A stretch of DNA of 64,000 bases from Ancylostoma caninum (lineage: Eukaryota; Nematoda; Chromadorea; Rhabditida; Ancylostomatidae): positions 310,001-374,000 of the forward strand of contig JBAJFG010000433.1 in the NCBI GenBank assembly GCA_037903475.1, in the 5' to 3' direction. The notes under the pieces are model-generated. The model searched no databases. It was not told the DNA's origin and worked only from the letters and a program-made list of their open reading frames with translations. Positions 35,204 through 48,800 of this stretch are shown in pieces. Every line of letters begins with the position of its first letter. The first letter of the stretch is position 1. Both the position numbers and the translations under genes were made by a program.

Positions 35204-36562
35204 TAGACTGTCCGAATGACGAATCCGCACACGGGGATCGAGGAGCTGCCACATTTGCCAGCACTCCACGTCATCATCTCTAATCTGCTTATCACCTTTC
35301 AACGTTATTTTTACGGTATCAACCAATGATTTGGCTGTGACGTGGGCGACTTGGCAGCTAATAGCTTTCGTTCCAGCCGCGCTGCCTCTCGATCCCTGCG
35401 TGCGTGGGCGGACTTGGACGGACTATAAACATATCAACGTACTCAAGTTTACCCTTTGCCTGACACCCACCTTGTTAGTCCATACATGATGTTGTCCACA
35501 CCTAGCTGTTACCTACATGGGTATGCGTAACTATACCCATGCGTATGAGATTACCCGTCTTTTCAGTGAGATGCATCTGGTCCCAGCGCAGTGCTTAATG
35601 TCACTAATTTATGTGCTTTGCTGCAGCCACCTGACATTTTCTGCACAGCACGACATCTACACTTCCGACTGAAAAGGAATCTTCTCGAAATTCAAACACT
35701 TCTGGAAGTTTTCCCAGGACTCAGTTACGACCAGGTGGGTATTCTTCACCATTTATTTAATTTGTACAAAATTCATCTACAAAGCATTCAACCACAATAC
35801 ATCCCCTTCGACAGCTTCTGATGTTATCCTGGAAAAGATCTGGATTCAGAATAAAATCTCAATAACGATCGTCAATAAGATAAAGGAGAATGAGATGAGG
35901 ACCCGTAATAGGAACCATTGAAACAAGAAATTAAACAAAGAACAATAACCAGACCATAGAAAAGCTTCTACCGCGAATGCAACACTCAAAAAACCCTTGA
36001 AGACCCCGGCATCTGTAGAAAACAAGACAGGAAGTGGGCGATGAATATTCCAACAAGATGAAAACATGTGTTTCATTCATAGTTCCACCATAGAATAGCT
36101 GATGTTCTTATCAAGGCCCAAAAAAAAACCGTTCTCTTCGCAAGGTAGCTGCAGCTTCTTCCACAGCGTTCCAGAATCCCGGAGCCAAGGTATATGATTT
36201 CCCAGGATAATTTAGACCTTTCTTTCTTCAATAGAGAAAATCTGCACTAAACGAATCCGCTCAGAATCAATAAGTCAAAATTCCACCTAACTCTTATGGA
36301 ACTTCCCCAACTACTAGTAGAGTTAGAACAATTTCGTGGACAACTTCTGCCAGCTAGGTCAAAATTTTCCAGCTATTCAAGGGTGGAAACCTAAACACTT
36401 TCTCTGGATGTAACACTTGCAGAGGACACCGCTAACGGTTAACATGACAACACAAGCAACAAACACAAGCTAGTTTTAAGAAAAACACTTCCAGGCACCA
36501 ATTACGCTTCAATACTAACTCAGCCATGCCTTTCTTGGTCGAAAAAAATCGATAAATATCTA

Positions 36563-39500
36563 TTACACATCAACATGTTCTATACTTTTCTTTGTTGATT
36601 TCGTGAGAGCATCCGAAATATTAGAATTTTGTGGAACAACGACCGACACATCACTCTTTGCCTTGTCGGTTTCCACGGTCTTGACGGGTTCCGAAGTGTT
36701 TTTCGGGGCTTCCACAGGTTTCTCTAGTTTGACATCCTTGACCACGTTGACCACGTCTGGTGCTTTAGGGCTCTCCTCAGGGCTTTTGATATCCCTGGTC
36801 TCTATTCTCTTATTCTCCACCTTGGCTTCAACTGGTTTGGGCCCCTTAGCCTGTTCGTTCTTCTCTTCATTCTTCGGCAATTCCTTTTCCTCCTTCTTCA
36901 TCTCAGCTTCTTTTTTAGGCAATTCTTTCTCCTCTTTCTTTGTTTCCACTTCTTTTTTAGGTGATTCCTTCTCCTCTTTCTTGACATCATTCTTCTCCTC
37001 GGGCTTCTTCTCTGCCTCCTTCATCCCCTTGATCTCTTCCTGCTTGACCGCAGATTCATCTCCGCCCGCTTTCTTCTCTTTTTTCATTCCTTCACTTTCT
37101 CTTTTCGTCTTCTCCTCAACTGATTTCTTCCCTGAAAACATCAAAGAAATATCTAGAATAAATTATCTCCAGGCGAATAAAACTCTTCAACCAAACCTTC
37201 CTTCTGATGTTCCTCCACATGTTTATTCAGTTCCTCCACAATCTTTTCCTGTTTTCTTATCAAATCCTCTTGTTTTTTGCGTTCTTCTTTCATCTCTACG
37301 AGAAGATGTGCTGCTTCCTTGTCTTTTCCTACTGCCGCTAAATCGGCAATATTGTCCAGTTTCTAAAATTATAAGCTTTAGCAGTAAAAACGTCACAGAT
37401 CGGCAGTTACTTGGGGTGACCATGGCAATTTGGTGCAGTCAGGGACCCAAGCCTTGAATACAGTACTGCAGGGAACTACAAACTTTGAGATGAGATTCCT
37501 ACGGTCCTGGAGAACACGCCACGATGTGGCAGGGAGCTAGAGAACGAGCATGGTTTATGACAGCCATGGCTGGCATTCATGAAACGACAACCAGGCAAAC
37601 CAACGATAGTTAGAGTGATTGGTTATCGCAGAGACTACGTAGTGCTAGGAGGAGCAGGACGCAAAATTTGGTTTGCTAGCTTAGTTTCACCTGGTTATGG
37701 GTTAATGAATCCCAGCCCAGAGTGCCGAGCTGCGGCGAACGCAAGGAGGAAGGAGCGAGAGGGGGTGTGGGAGGGGAGTAAACGGTTGAAGTTCCCAGTA
37801 GATACAGTGAACGTCAATTATTATTGCACAACTCACAAATAAGGCCGTGTCATATCACTCGTTAATCCTCGTTGGTGTGCGTTAATCCAAAATTTGAACG
37901 TAGGTTAGCGAATGATGCGGCACAGCTCTCTCTGCATGCGGTACAATAATGGTTGACGTTCACTGTATGAGACGAATTCTATAGCACTTTCAGTTTTATC
38001 ATTGTCTCAGATAGCATAGCTCTTTGAATGCAGAAAGCTTGAGAGAGTCTCGGTGTCAACGAACGAATTCAACGGGATGGGACCAGTTCTCGTAAATAGT
38101 GAAGTTCAAAGGTACTGGTGAATATTGTTCTTTTCCGCCTGCTATCTGACATGTAAAAAAAAGAACAGCTTTGGACCCGCACTGGTCATAAACAATAATC
38201 AGCTTCCGAGCACTTCTCAGATAAGTGCCATATCAAAAAAAAGTTCGTGCCGCAATTACACCAAAAAGCCCAGATACTCGCATTTCAACGGTAGTATGTC
38301 GTAAGATTTCAAAAAAAAACTTCAAAGTGATAACTATCGTTGAGGTTCCATAAAACTAAAAATTGAAGGGAAAACAGCGCGTCACAAATTCTTGGAAGGT
38401 ATGGTGCATGACCTACCGCTGAAATATTGAGATTAGCATCTAAGACCTTCTCCTCAAGTTTTTGCAATGACTTCAACGCCGGCTTATCGATCGGAATATC
38501 CTTTGGCATGGGCTGAAATAGGAATTTATTGCTTGAAAAACTCAAATAAGAATTAATGATACAAAGACCACCTTCTCAGCGACATGCACTGTTCTGTCAA
38601 TATGCAGCGTTGCCCAGGTGCTAGCACACCAGAGAAATAAGCCGGCCACAAGACAAACCTGCACAAATCAATCAATAACCATCCAATCTACCACTATCAG
38701 TAATAACTATGTAACCTTTGCGTAAGAGACAGTGTAATGCTCCTTGTTCTTTGAGACGGCTATGTACAAAATGGACGGGATGACGATGCAGACTAACGAC
38801 CCAATTAGCGCACCGGTCAGTCCAAGTATGAACTCAACTAAAACACACAACACCTCTGTACTTAATTTCCCAGCTCGTCTTTATTCGAAGCGAGAGGGCA
38901 TGGTCTTCGTTGACGTGCTACTGATGCGCGTTCACTGCGACGACCAATAGTGCGAGAGCAAATGCCACGCCCACTCGCTCAACAATAATCCAGAAACTCA
39001 CCATTGGGAATCAGTAGCGCAATAGTAAGATTAAACAGTAGAATCACGAAAGTAAGAACGTGGAACGTTGAGAACCGCATCGCATTCGAGACTGGTAGCT
39101 CACAATTACTCTGAAATTAGTGAAGTATCTCGACCAATTTACATTAAAAACCACCCCATAGAATTTGAAAAAAGAAGAAAATTGGAAAAGCAAGTCAAAT
39201 CCATCCACCTTCAGAATTTACTACCACGCCCACACCTAACGGATATCAATAACTGCCGTCAGTCCAGTTTTTGAAAACCTCAGAAATATCAGCATGCGAG
39301 AACTAGTCCCCAAGCAAATATTTCGAAAATATTCCGTTTCTTAGACTTAGTAATACAAAGTCAGCAACGATACAAACCATATAACAACATGGGTGAACGT
39401 CAGAAGCACACACATGGGGACCAGTTTTCGCGTGTTCTTGATAGATGGCCCAATGCTTTGATCCAAAAAAAGCACAAAGAAGCACAGCTAGTTTACTTCC

Positions 39501-42500
39501 ACTCCACACATCAGTTAGACCAAAATCTGATTAAAAAAGGACAAAAAACTCAAACCAACGTCATCGTGAACGTCATAAGGTAATTCTTTTCTGTAGAGCT
39601 CCTTAAAAACTTTACTTCAACCTCCAAAAAATGATGGACTAAGTCGCACTAAAGGGGTCATTCTAATGAGTTACACTTCCGAGTTCAGACATTACTTTTC
39701 TGGATTTGCAGACCTCAACAGCACAAAAAATCTTCATTCTCTCCTGCGAATTGTACTCTGGGGAGTAGTTCCCGCACAAGACCTAGGACAAAGAAAATCA
39801 AGTATTTCAACCCCAACTGATTGAGACACTCACTCTTTGGTCACATAATCAAACAAGTGAATTATAATCATCAAAGTCTGCAAGTGCAGAAAAGGCTTTT
39901 GAAGTCTGCCGCACCTACGAAAAACTTCTCTTTTCACTCACCGGTCGAAGTACCAAGTTGAACAGAGCAATCCTTGCAGGGAAGAGCATTAATGGTACCG
40001 AGACCGCAATCGACAGTAGGAAAGCAAGCTTTAGTAACTGTGTAAAGAATGAGGACTCCAATTCTACTAGCACGTCACCATGCAGAGTACGCGAAAAGAA
40101 AGCCACATAGCCGAACAAACCAACGCCGGCATACCTAAACAAACCTTCTGCACAGAATAAACTGAAAAATCACTTTTCTTAGCAAATCATGACAAGCTAA
40201 CAATTCTCCACAGCGATCTATGACCTAGGGACTAGTTCTCGTCCAGACGCTACCAAAAAATATTGTCAGAGTTGAATTAGTTTGGGCAGTACCTAGGAAT
40301 TGAATCAATAGGGCTCAAAGTACGATCGTCATCGAGAGATGAAAGCTGCAGATTAGAGGGAGCGGAGGAGCAACGCCGCGCATAAAACGCCGGGGACGGA
40401 GGACGACATGAGGTGTCACTCAAGTTCCTGAAGTCTCGGACCCTGCATGACTTCCACCCACGGACCTTCCACCGCCTTTCCCTACCCAGCACTGCTCCAG
40501 TAGATCATAGATCACTCATCCCTTGCTCTGAAGCATTCATTCATTCCATAAACTCTGTTATGCACTACTGTATTCACGGCATTCTGTTGGGAATGGTTCC
40601 GACCGACTGGGTCCTACGACTATGCAAAAAAAAATGTTAACTTCGGAGTGAAATTAGGCACTATATCGAGAACTATGCTTGCAATAGTGAGAGGTTACAG
40701 AACATACATGGCCGAGCAGAAGTTGATGGCACCCGATACAACAGAATCAACACGTGACACCGACGAGTCGCGGATGCAATCGATAACACAGAACAGCTGA
40801 GTCTGACAAGACAGTGCCATACATACGATTGGTAAACTGCAAAATAATACATGAAAACTAGAAAAACACGAAAATTATCGACAAAAGAAAGAAAATAAGA
40901 GACAAAACAATAGATGTACGTAAAATAATAGTACAAATTGACTTCCAAAATTGTTTAAAAAGAAATGACATTGAAGAATTTCACCAGAGCACAAGAGAAA
41001 AAAGGACGTACCAGGTGAGAAAACCCTCCGGCCGCCACCAAACTACATGTATACTCCATTTCCCATCCCATAACGAAGGTACCGCTTCCAGAATCTGAAG
41101 AAACTCTCAGGACGTTTCAGCACAGATTGCGTCTGAGGCTGATATGATCAAATACCACTACTACGGCTTCTGGCAACTTTAACCTACCATGCGAACCACA
41201 AACGTCGCATAGAACAGTACAGCAAACGAGCTAATCACTGAGAACTTTTCCAAATCCTTGATGAGACACAGCGGAAAAATCACTAATAGCATAACAACAA
41301 CCTGCAAAACAATTGGAAAAAACGTTCTTTTTCTGTATAGATATTATCGCAAGTACCTAGTACAATATAAATTGTCCTGAAAAGTTTTTCGGATATCTTT
41401 GGAAGCTTCAATAAATCCAAATCTTTCACTACCAAGTAATAGAAGAGCGATACCCCATATTAGTTCAAACAACAAAAACATCCTTTTTGGGACACAATTC
41501 TTCTTGGACTTCAGCCCAGCAGGTACTCCTTCGAATGTGTAGACAACTCACCATAACAAGCGTTCGCAATCGTTGCGTCGGTGCCTCTAATTCTAGATAA
41601 TCTGCTACGATATGAGGGCCAAGGTCTCCTGAAACGCATGGGGAATCAGTAACTGACATCCCCTCGAAAAAATTCCGTTCACCTACCTATAACTACCAGA
41701 AACGCAACAATAGACGACACGAGGTAGCACAATAAGCAAAGCTCAACAAGGCGTCGACCGGCTGGCCCTAGTGCTGTCAGCGCCAAAGCTTCATAGCTAT
41801 GTTTACTAAAAGTGACGCTGGATTTATTCACTGTTTACAGAAAAATTATCATATGCATTTCATCAAGTTGTGATCATCCTTTCAACACCGAGCAAACACG
41901 GATGACCGTTGATTCACAGAGAAACTATAAACGTACAAACCTTGATATGAAAGCCGCTTTAGCAAGAAAATGACATGTGTACTTCGTTAGAACAGAGCAG
42001 ATAGCAATCATGATTGTAGCCAAAAGAATACCACACTGAAAAAACAGAATTCTCTCAGGCAAAGGGAAGAAAAAAATATAACAAAGGCCAAATGTACATT
42101 CTAGCTACAGCGAACGTCAGTCATGGTTGCACTCCCTCTGCCTGTCGCGCCGCACCACCTGCGCGGCGCGGCAGACCAGCTCGTGATCGATGCTCCTAAT
42201 TTTTTAGATTCAAGATATTTCCAAATAATTTTTAGTTCCCCTGATTTCAGCGAATAGATATCACTGACAGTTGATGGTTTTCGTGAAGGCTTAGAGAACT
42301 TCGAGTTTTCGAAAAAACAAAAGGCGGGGACCAGTACTCGCACGACATTCACTGCAAAAGCCTTTCAAAGGGCTGGATTAAGCGAATCATAAGAAAGAGT
42401 CAAGCCAAAAATCCCTGACTCTTTACAAAGGCGAAAAGAATGCTATAACAAAGCACTGCAGTGGTGGACTCCAAAGGTGGGGTAGGAGGTGGTGGAATTT

Positions 42501-43224
42501 TGTTTTCGCCTCTGAACCGCGAAGGATGAATTTTATGAAGTGAAGTCATTGAAAAACGATTTTCTTACACCAGGAGAATTAAAATAAGGAATTGAAATGA
42601 GCTAACAGAAATTTTTATGCCTCTCATGAAGCAATTTTGAAGAATTGGGGGCTCAACCCCGAGGGGGACAGTCCCTGTCTAAACTATGCCGAGAAAATTC
42701 CCGAAAAGAAGGAACCCGAAAAAGAACCTGTGAAGTAAAAGCATGTTCTTTAACATTGGATAAAAAACCAACCTGCTGGAACACGAACGGCATAGCTAGT
42801 ACTGACACACCAACTATGCAGTTGGCCAAGTTGAACACATGCGGCCATGGTGTGAACGCTGCTCGGGGCTTTATGTGCTCGTGTCCACTTTCCGCATCAA
42901 AATCATCACGTTCTGAAGCAACCCATCAATTATCGCTCGATGTCAAATATATGGGATAAGATTAACATTGGAATAAGAACAAAATCAGATGAAACAAACC
43001 AGCAAGGAGCATCGCCTAAACAGCGCAGTGGCACTAATTGTAAGGGAGTATAGAACAGCTGAGTAAACTAATTTTGGGACATCAGCGGATAATGCGATAT
43101 TATTCGAATCATAATTTAGTAAACAAGAGGAAAATGACCATTTTGTAAGGAGAAAAGTAACCAAAAAGTAATCACAACCGCTCATACCTTTCTCCTCATC
43201 TAGCAACTCCTCCGAGTCCTCCAT
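36563..43224 (-). CDS. SLC38A10: SLC38A10-like amino-acid transporter
   Basis: Sixteen exons: 43188-43224, 42773-42912, 41941-42035, 41687-41805, 41552-41628, 41188-41301, 41012-41094, 40708-40836, 39942-40134, 39696-39782, 39002-39110, 38716-38837, 38572-38658, 38417-38512, 37197-37362, 36563-37131; 2223 nt, 740 aa, all phases consistent. After an acidic N-terminus (MEDSEELLDEE) comes FNLANCIVGVSVLAMPFVFQQ, the AAAT-family first transmembrane segment, then about ten more hydrophobic segments (for example LVELCLLCYLVSSIVAFLVV). Past YTVSYAK and one last membrane helix lies a predicted coiled coil (37197-37362) and a Lys/Glu-rich tail with repeated KKEEKELPKKE units, ending IEHVDV. SLC38A10 proteins are sodium-coupled neutral amino-acid transporters with long hydrophilic tails. 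The short exon 39696-39782 has an alternative in-frame donor (GAG|gtctgc). Confidence 0.88.
39297..39430. repeat. Inverted pair of the CGAGAACTRGTCCCC motif (SLC38A10-like intron)
   Basis: CGAGAACTAGTCCCC at 39297-39311 faces GGGGACCAGTTTTCG at 39416-39430. Single copies lie at 38079-38092, 40228-40241 and 42326-42340 in the same gene. Confidence 0.6.
42112..42345. mobile_element. MITE fragment of the GGCGCGGCAGACCAGC family (SLC38A10-like intron)
   Basis: GCGCGGCGCGGCAGACCAGC and AAGATATTTCC match the interiors of the elements at 22108-22365 and 44691-45009. The ends are not clear. Confidence 0.5.
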
Positions 43225-44467
43225 ATGGAACAGAAATGAACGCTGCCACGGTCACCACGCAATTTTCAATCGGACAGCAATTAAGAGTGTATTAAACGCG
43301 GCGGTGGCATCAACAAAAACTGACTAATGCTGCCAAGGCGCAATGCTAACTGGGGTGCACCTTTAGGACTATACGGTATCTTATCTATATTCCCTTATCA
43401 TTCTCACCATAGCAACATGTTGGGCTGGATTGACTACACCTTCATAGGACTTATTTCGTGAGCTCGGAGTTTTCTTTGTTGATTCTTGTCAGACGGCCTT
43501 TATCTATACTTCATTTTACGGACTCTGTTCTTCAAAATTCTTAGTTTTCAGAGTGTTATTAATATTCGTTTGCAAAGCCATTATTCTCCCTTACCTGGAG
43601 CAAGGGTACCTCAAAATGTGTCGGCACTCGCTCTGATTCCATCAATACCCATCTCTTCCACTGTCGTTATCACTTTTATTGCCGGTTCATTTCTATTCGT
43701 TCTAAACTGGTATGCTATGAGGATGCCTTAGTACTGACATTTCCAGGGGAACATAGGCCATTAATAGCTCTGAAAACGATATGACTGCTGATTTTTGGCA
43801 CTCTGCTAAAGACAAATCAATGCGACAACATCCACTGATTTCCCCGTTCCTCACCACATCAACAGGAAAAAATAGCTCCAACCCATAAGTCTGTCACTGT
43901 TATTGTATATCAGCAGTGTCGTCTTATCTCAGCGCAATTTCATGAAATAAATTACCAAAAGAACTGCTTACCAAAGGCGATAGTGTATACATATTAATAC
44001 AGTCCTCTGGGTGGTCCAACTTATTTGTCACGTTAACGTGTAGATTATAAAAACGTGGCTAGAAAACGAAGTATAGATTTTAATTTACCTTAAGTAATAT
44101 AGGACGGATCAGCTAGTTATTCGCAAAGCTAAAAAAAAGACATTCTCCATGGAAACAGATAATTTCCTAGCAACGAACTGTAATCAAGAAAAAACGAGAG
44201 AAGGATAAGATTGCGAGAAGGGAGGGAGATAAAGCTTTTTATATCTGCATGAGAGGAGAAGACCCGTCTAAAACGGCGAAAACATTTCAATGAAGAGATG
44301 AAATGCTAGAAATATTTTGCTTTACCTTCGGGATAATACTGAGCTGGCGAGTGTCTTGCATATATCAGCAGTTCCGTGTCATCTGACCGTTTTTTCATGA
44401 ATTCCCTGAGAAATGTCAACATTAGCACCGATTATAACAAGAAAAAGAGAATAGAACTGAGGACAGC

Positions 44468-44510
44468 CTAGCAGTAAACCTGCACTTTTTGTGTGCAGGT
44501 TTACTGCTAG
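44468..44510. repeat. Perfect 18-bp stem hairpin
   Basis: CTAGCAGTAAACCTGCAC (44468-44485), a 7-nt T-rich loop, then GTGCAGGTTTACTGCTAG (44493-44510). It is too short for a typical microRNA precursor and may be the core of a small MITE. Confidence 0.7.
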
Positions 44511-44690
44511 CTGCACCATTTATGCGTTCACCAAACGCTTTTTGTGCACCTGTGGAATCAGTGTGTCGAGGTTTCACGCCCGCTAGTATTGTAGGCAAGG
44601 AAACACAGTAAGACTCTTCCCTTCAGTTTTTACCTAGAACCTTTCCCAGCCTCGTCAATATATCAGCAGTTAATTTCGACCAAAAACATC

Positions 44691-45009
44691 TACAACGCCG
44701 GCAAATCACTTTTACATCACAGATCACCGCCCGTCTAATCCACTTTGCCCGTGCCGACCCGCCTATGCGACGCGGCAGACCACGTAGAAGGTGTTGTTGT
44801 CTAGCGGTAATTTCACCATTTTCTTCGTGTCCTGCCTTTATTCTGAATTCCTCGGTGAAGATATTTGCAAACCATCAATACCGACCACGTCCGACAACCA
44901 CAACAGCGAGGTGGTCTGCCGCATCGCACAGGTGGTGCGGCGCGGCAAACCAGCCGGCTGACCAGAACACCGGCATTTTGTGATGCAAGAATAATTGACC
45001 GGCACTGTA
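44691..45009. mobile_element. MITE of the TACAGTGCCGG family
   Basis: Starts TACAACGCCGGCAAATCA (44691) and ends ACCGGCACTGTA (45009). The interior carries GACGCGGCAGACCA and AAGATATTTGC shared with the element at 22108, plus internal inverted GCGGCGCGG words. Confidence 0.6.
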
Positions 45010-45847
45010 CTACAATCCCTAAAATTATTGCACAGCATGCACAGCCACACTCCGAGAGAGCATCCAAAAAGGAAAAGAACCCAAAACTGGCCCTATGCAG
45101 TTGACCCTGGGTGACCTAACTGTGGTACGTTCATTTTTCTTGCAAAAGTGGTAGCAAGTAACTATTACTAACGATACAGAAGCTTACTGTAGTGCAACGA
45201 AAACATTGCAGCTTTCCTCTCTCTTATGAAACAGACATAATAACCCTTAAAAAGCAACCTAATGTCAATTATTGCTGGTACAAAACCATATCATGATAAA
45301 GACTATCCAAGCATAAACAGCAAGTGTAATTTTCATTGAAGGAACAAAAGTACACTGTATGTATCAAGCTAGCAAGGTCGTGAAAATTATGTATAAATGC
45401 ACATACTTGAAAAAAATGCCTTGAAAATGTTATTGGGAGACTAGGAACATATTATAACTAAGGAGATATCCAACTGATTTATAATCTACTAGCCAGCACC
45501 CGATCACATAGTAGAATACAATGAATACAAAGGCATACAAGTACAAAACCCGGAGTAGTTGAAAAGGCAGGATACGTATCCAAGTGTCAGGAAACAGTTG
45601 TTAGTACCTTAAACTATCGACAAGAATCATTGTTAGTGCTTCTAAAGAACAATATTATGCAAATAACAGGTCATATTTGTACATACAACATAAAACTAGA
45701 ACATGGTATCACTCATTTCGCTGAACTGGTCAATCGTTATTGCTTGGCTTGGAAGCCATTATTTGAAAAAGTAAAACTTATGCCAAAGTGCAACAGCCGA
45801 AGTGAATACAGCTGGCTAATGCACCGAAATGAAGCAAGGATAAGAAA

Positions 45848-48800
45848 CTAAGCCAAAACAGTGAAAGGTTCTATGAGTGCACGTTTTAAACTAAAAATCT
45901 TCGTTTTCAGAAATTCGTTCACATCTGTAGCGAAGTAATACCTCGACAAGGCCTCATTCATCTGTAAAAATGGTCAGAATAACAGATAGACGAGTAGAAA
46001 GTCATTCTAACATTTTAAAACAAGCCATCGAAGAACGTTCTTGAAAAGAAACTATAAGGAAAATTAGAAAAGTTCTATATAGCGTAGATACAGTGATAAA
46101 AAAGAATAGCAAGAATAATGAAACTCACCTTCTCAGCCAGAGCTTTGATCTCGTCCATGAGTTCATCCTTCATCTCGTTCTTAAACCTGAACCGGCTTAC
46201 TTTCCACTCGAGCATGTGCAAATCCTCCATGATCTACAACATCCAAATATTACTGTCTAAAAAATCCAACAACAAAAACATCAAAAAAAACTCACCAATT
46301 TGAAGAGTTCCTTCCCCTCAAAGTCACAGGATTTCAAGTATGCATCTTTGTGAGGTATATAGGTGAAACTATCTATCACGGTTGGTGTAATGGTGGGTTT
46401 CAGATGCTTCGGACACTTCAACAGGTTCTAGAGTGAAAAAACATTATTTTTCTCATCGCAATGATAAATCCATGTCTTACCTGCACTTGCTTCCACAGCT
46501 CATCCCCATTACGTTCCACATCATCAAGATATGCAAGATCAGTCACTAGTGAAGGTATAGATACAGCCAATAGCTCACAAAGAGGTGCATGATGCATATA
46601 CCTCTGCCATCCAGTAAGAATAATTCCTCCCACACGCCCGTCAAGGCTCTGAAACTAGTAGTACGAGTAAAAAGCGGAAGTTATTCTACAACTGCATACA
46701 ACTACAAAGGTATTCAGCTTGTTGAATGTGACAATGGGCTCCACATTGTGCTCCATATGGACGCGGCAAAAGCGATGAGTCAGCTACTGTGACCAACTGA
46801 TGTGGTTTTGCTTACTTTAATTCTTTTTTTTAAAGAAAACAAACAGAATCACTCATAGCGCAGTTTATCGCAACTCTGTTTCCCAAGCAGCTGGCCGGCA
46901 TCTCTTGCAGCACCGCGACATTCAACTGGGAAGCGAGGCAGGGATGATGTCCAACTGATCAGATGGACATTATAAAGGTCGTATCTCGATCCCAAACATT
47001 TCACCACTAGTGGTGTTGAAACAAACTCCTGTTGTCGGTATGCAAATATTTGGATCATTCAAAAAACTACGAAAATTTTGCAGTCATTCGGATTTCATGC
47101 CCACATAGGTTAGCGAAATTCTAAAAAAAAAAAACCAGAAAACATAACTCCACACAATCACAAACTCACATTCTTATTCATCCTGTACAGCTTAACATAC
47201 GATCGATGGTTTTGCAAATATCTGTCGAGATCAATGTAGTTTTCCGCTTGCGATTTAGCCCCTTTGAAAGCGCTGGCGAAGTAAATTTTGGGGAAAACCT
47301 GAACACAACGAACATATATTTCACGTAAAAGAAAAAAGAACAAAATGCATGCAAAAAAAGGTGAAATCCTAAACTATAGCAAGAAAGTGGTAGTCACAAA
47401 CCTGTGATATCCTTTCAAAAAGCCTATCTGGAAAATATCCATCCTCTGTGACGTCAACCTTGTAACCCCAGACAACTGGCGTAATCAGGGTTCCAAGACC
47501 CGACTCGCGTAGATCTTCTATCATAGATTTATCGAACATATCATTCCAAGCAAAGACCTCTTGAAATCCTGCAGATCGCGCTAGTAGCGCCACTCTAAAG
47601 GAACACAAATCAGAGAAAGGTTTTACGTTGCCAAAACGTATTGCTTACTTAGATATATGAGCGAGTTTTAGCTTCTCCACTGCTCTTCTGTGATCCGGTT
47701 CGACCATTATAGACAGTCGAGCCTTACAGCGATGATCCTCTGCTATATGAAAAGCCTCATCGGCTCCTATGTGTATCCGCTTCGAATTGGGATGTAGAGT
47801 TCGGACCTGCGGGGAAGAACTTCTATGGATGAAGGAAAAATTTCAATGTAATTGGGAACAAATAAAGCACATACCTGTGTAATAATATTTTGGATCAATT
47901 TAATCGACCGCTCATCCGTTGGACAGATAGTATCATCCTGAAAATATGTAATGTGACTAGATCCAGGATGAAATGTTTCTACTATGGAAACGCTGGTGTT
48001 TGTGTGTGGTCCCGTGCGGAAAGCTCTGGAGCTAAAACAAAACTGCTACCATATCCAACAATAACCATATTCAAGAGTATGATTTCATGAAGAGTGAACT
48101 TCTCTCAAGGTACATGTGAAACAAGGCATGCATGAGCTAGCCAAACAACACTACGAAAAACTAAAATCAGAAGATTCCCATAAACAAAGCAGAATAACAC
48201 CACCAAATAAAGCCCACAAAACCTCTTCCCGTCACGATTACGCCAACGTAAATAGCACAAACATGCATGCACACGCGATGCCTGGTTTAGTGGCATGCAG
48301 AACGATGCGGATGTTTCGACATGGTCAAATTCGTGAGGATATGACCGCATTTTCAGGCCGCAAGGAATGTGGTCGCCCACTTCGTCTAACTCCTTTGTGA
48401 CGATTAATCTGTATGCGTTGGCGGAAGCAAGCAGCGAAAATGGCAACTTTGCTCCTCTATTCACAAACTTCTTAGCATATATGCTGCCCAAGAATGGCAC
48501 AGGCGCCGACCCAAGTGGTCACATTCACATTCGTCTGCATTGGCGAAACAGAAGGGTTTCAGCAACACCGGAATAGAAGCCCACTGGGCCTCATGCCCTA
48601 CAAGATGATCGTACACTCCATTCTTTTGTGGTGGTTTCGCCTTCTCAAATGCGAGAGCCGTATCAGCCATTTCCCACTCACCAAGGTCTGTTTACCCCTG
48701 CCGGAACTTGTCGCCATTACTGGAAATTTACCGACCGCTTTGCTAGAGCTTATGCATCGCCGCACCAGCGGTTTCATCGGAGTTTATACTAGAACTCACC

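Larger units (their letters stand above)
33749..36562. other. Intergenic between SLC38A10-like and remodeler genes
   Basis: It holds two foldback repeats (34421-34776, 34962-35203). A plus-strand exon-like frame (about 35618-35731, acceptor TTTGCTGCAG, donor GACCAG|gtgggt, text PPDIFCTARHLHFRLKRN) has no recognised family or partner exons. The minus-strand frame 35846-36076 is hydrophobic but unsupported. Confidence 0.4.
43225..45847. other. Intergenic between hexosaminidase-like and SLC38A10-like genes
   Basis: Contains the 44691-45009 MITE and the perfect hairpin at 44468-44510. No other exon chain is supported; the plus-strand hydrophobic frame 43486-43731 lacks splice support or homology I can name. 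Confidence 0.4.

Noticed and set aside
36603..37457. 284-codon plus-strand open frame, Ser/Leu/Phe-rich
   Set aside because: It is antisense to the Lys/Glu-rich exon and coiled-coil exon of the SLC38A10-like gene; openness follows from GAA/AAG-biased codons on the other strand.
41352..41465. Hydrophobic stretch considered as an extra transmembrane exon of the transporter
   Set aside because: No acceptor, and exons 41552-41628 and 41188-41301 join in phase without it.
48105..48670. Minus-strand frames of 131 and 69 codons within intron 4 of the hexosaminidase gene
   Set aside because: Homologue alignment joins the exons at 52173 and 47937 directly in phase; these frames resemble no part of GH20 enzymes and no family I can name.
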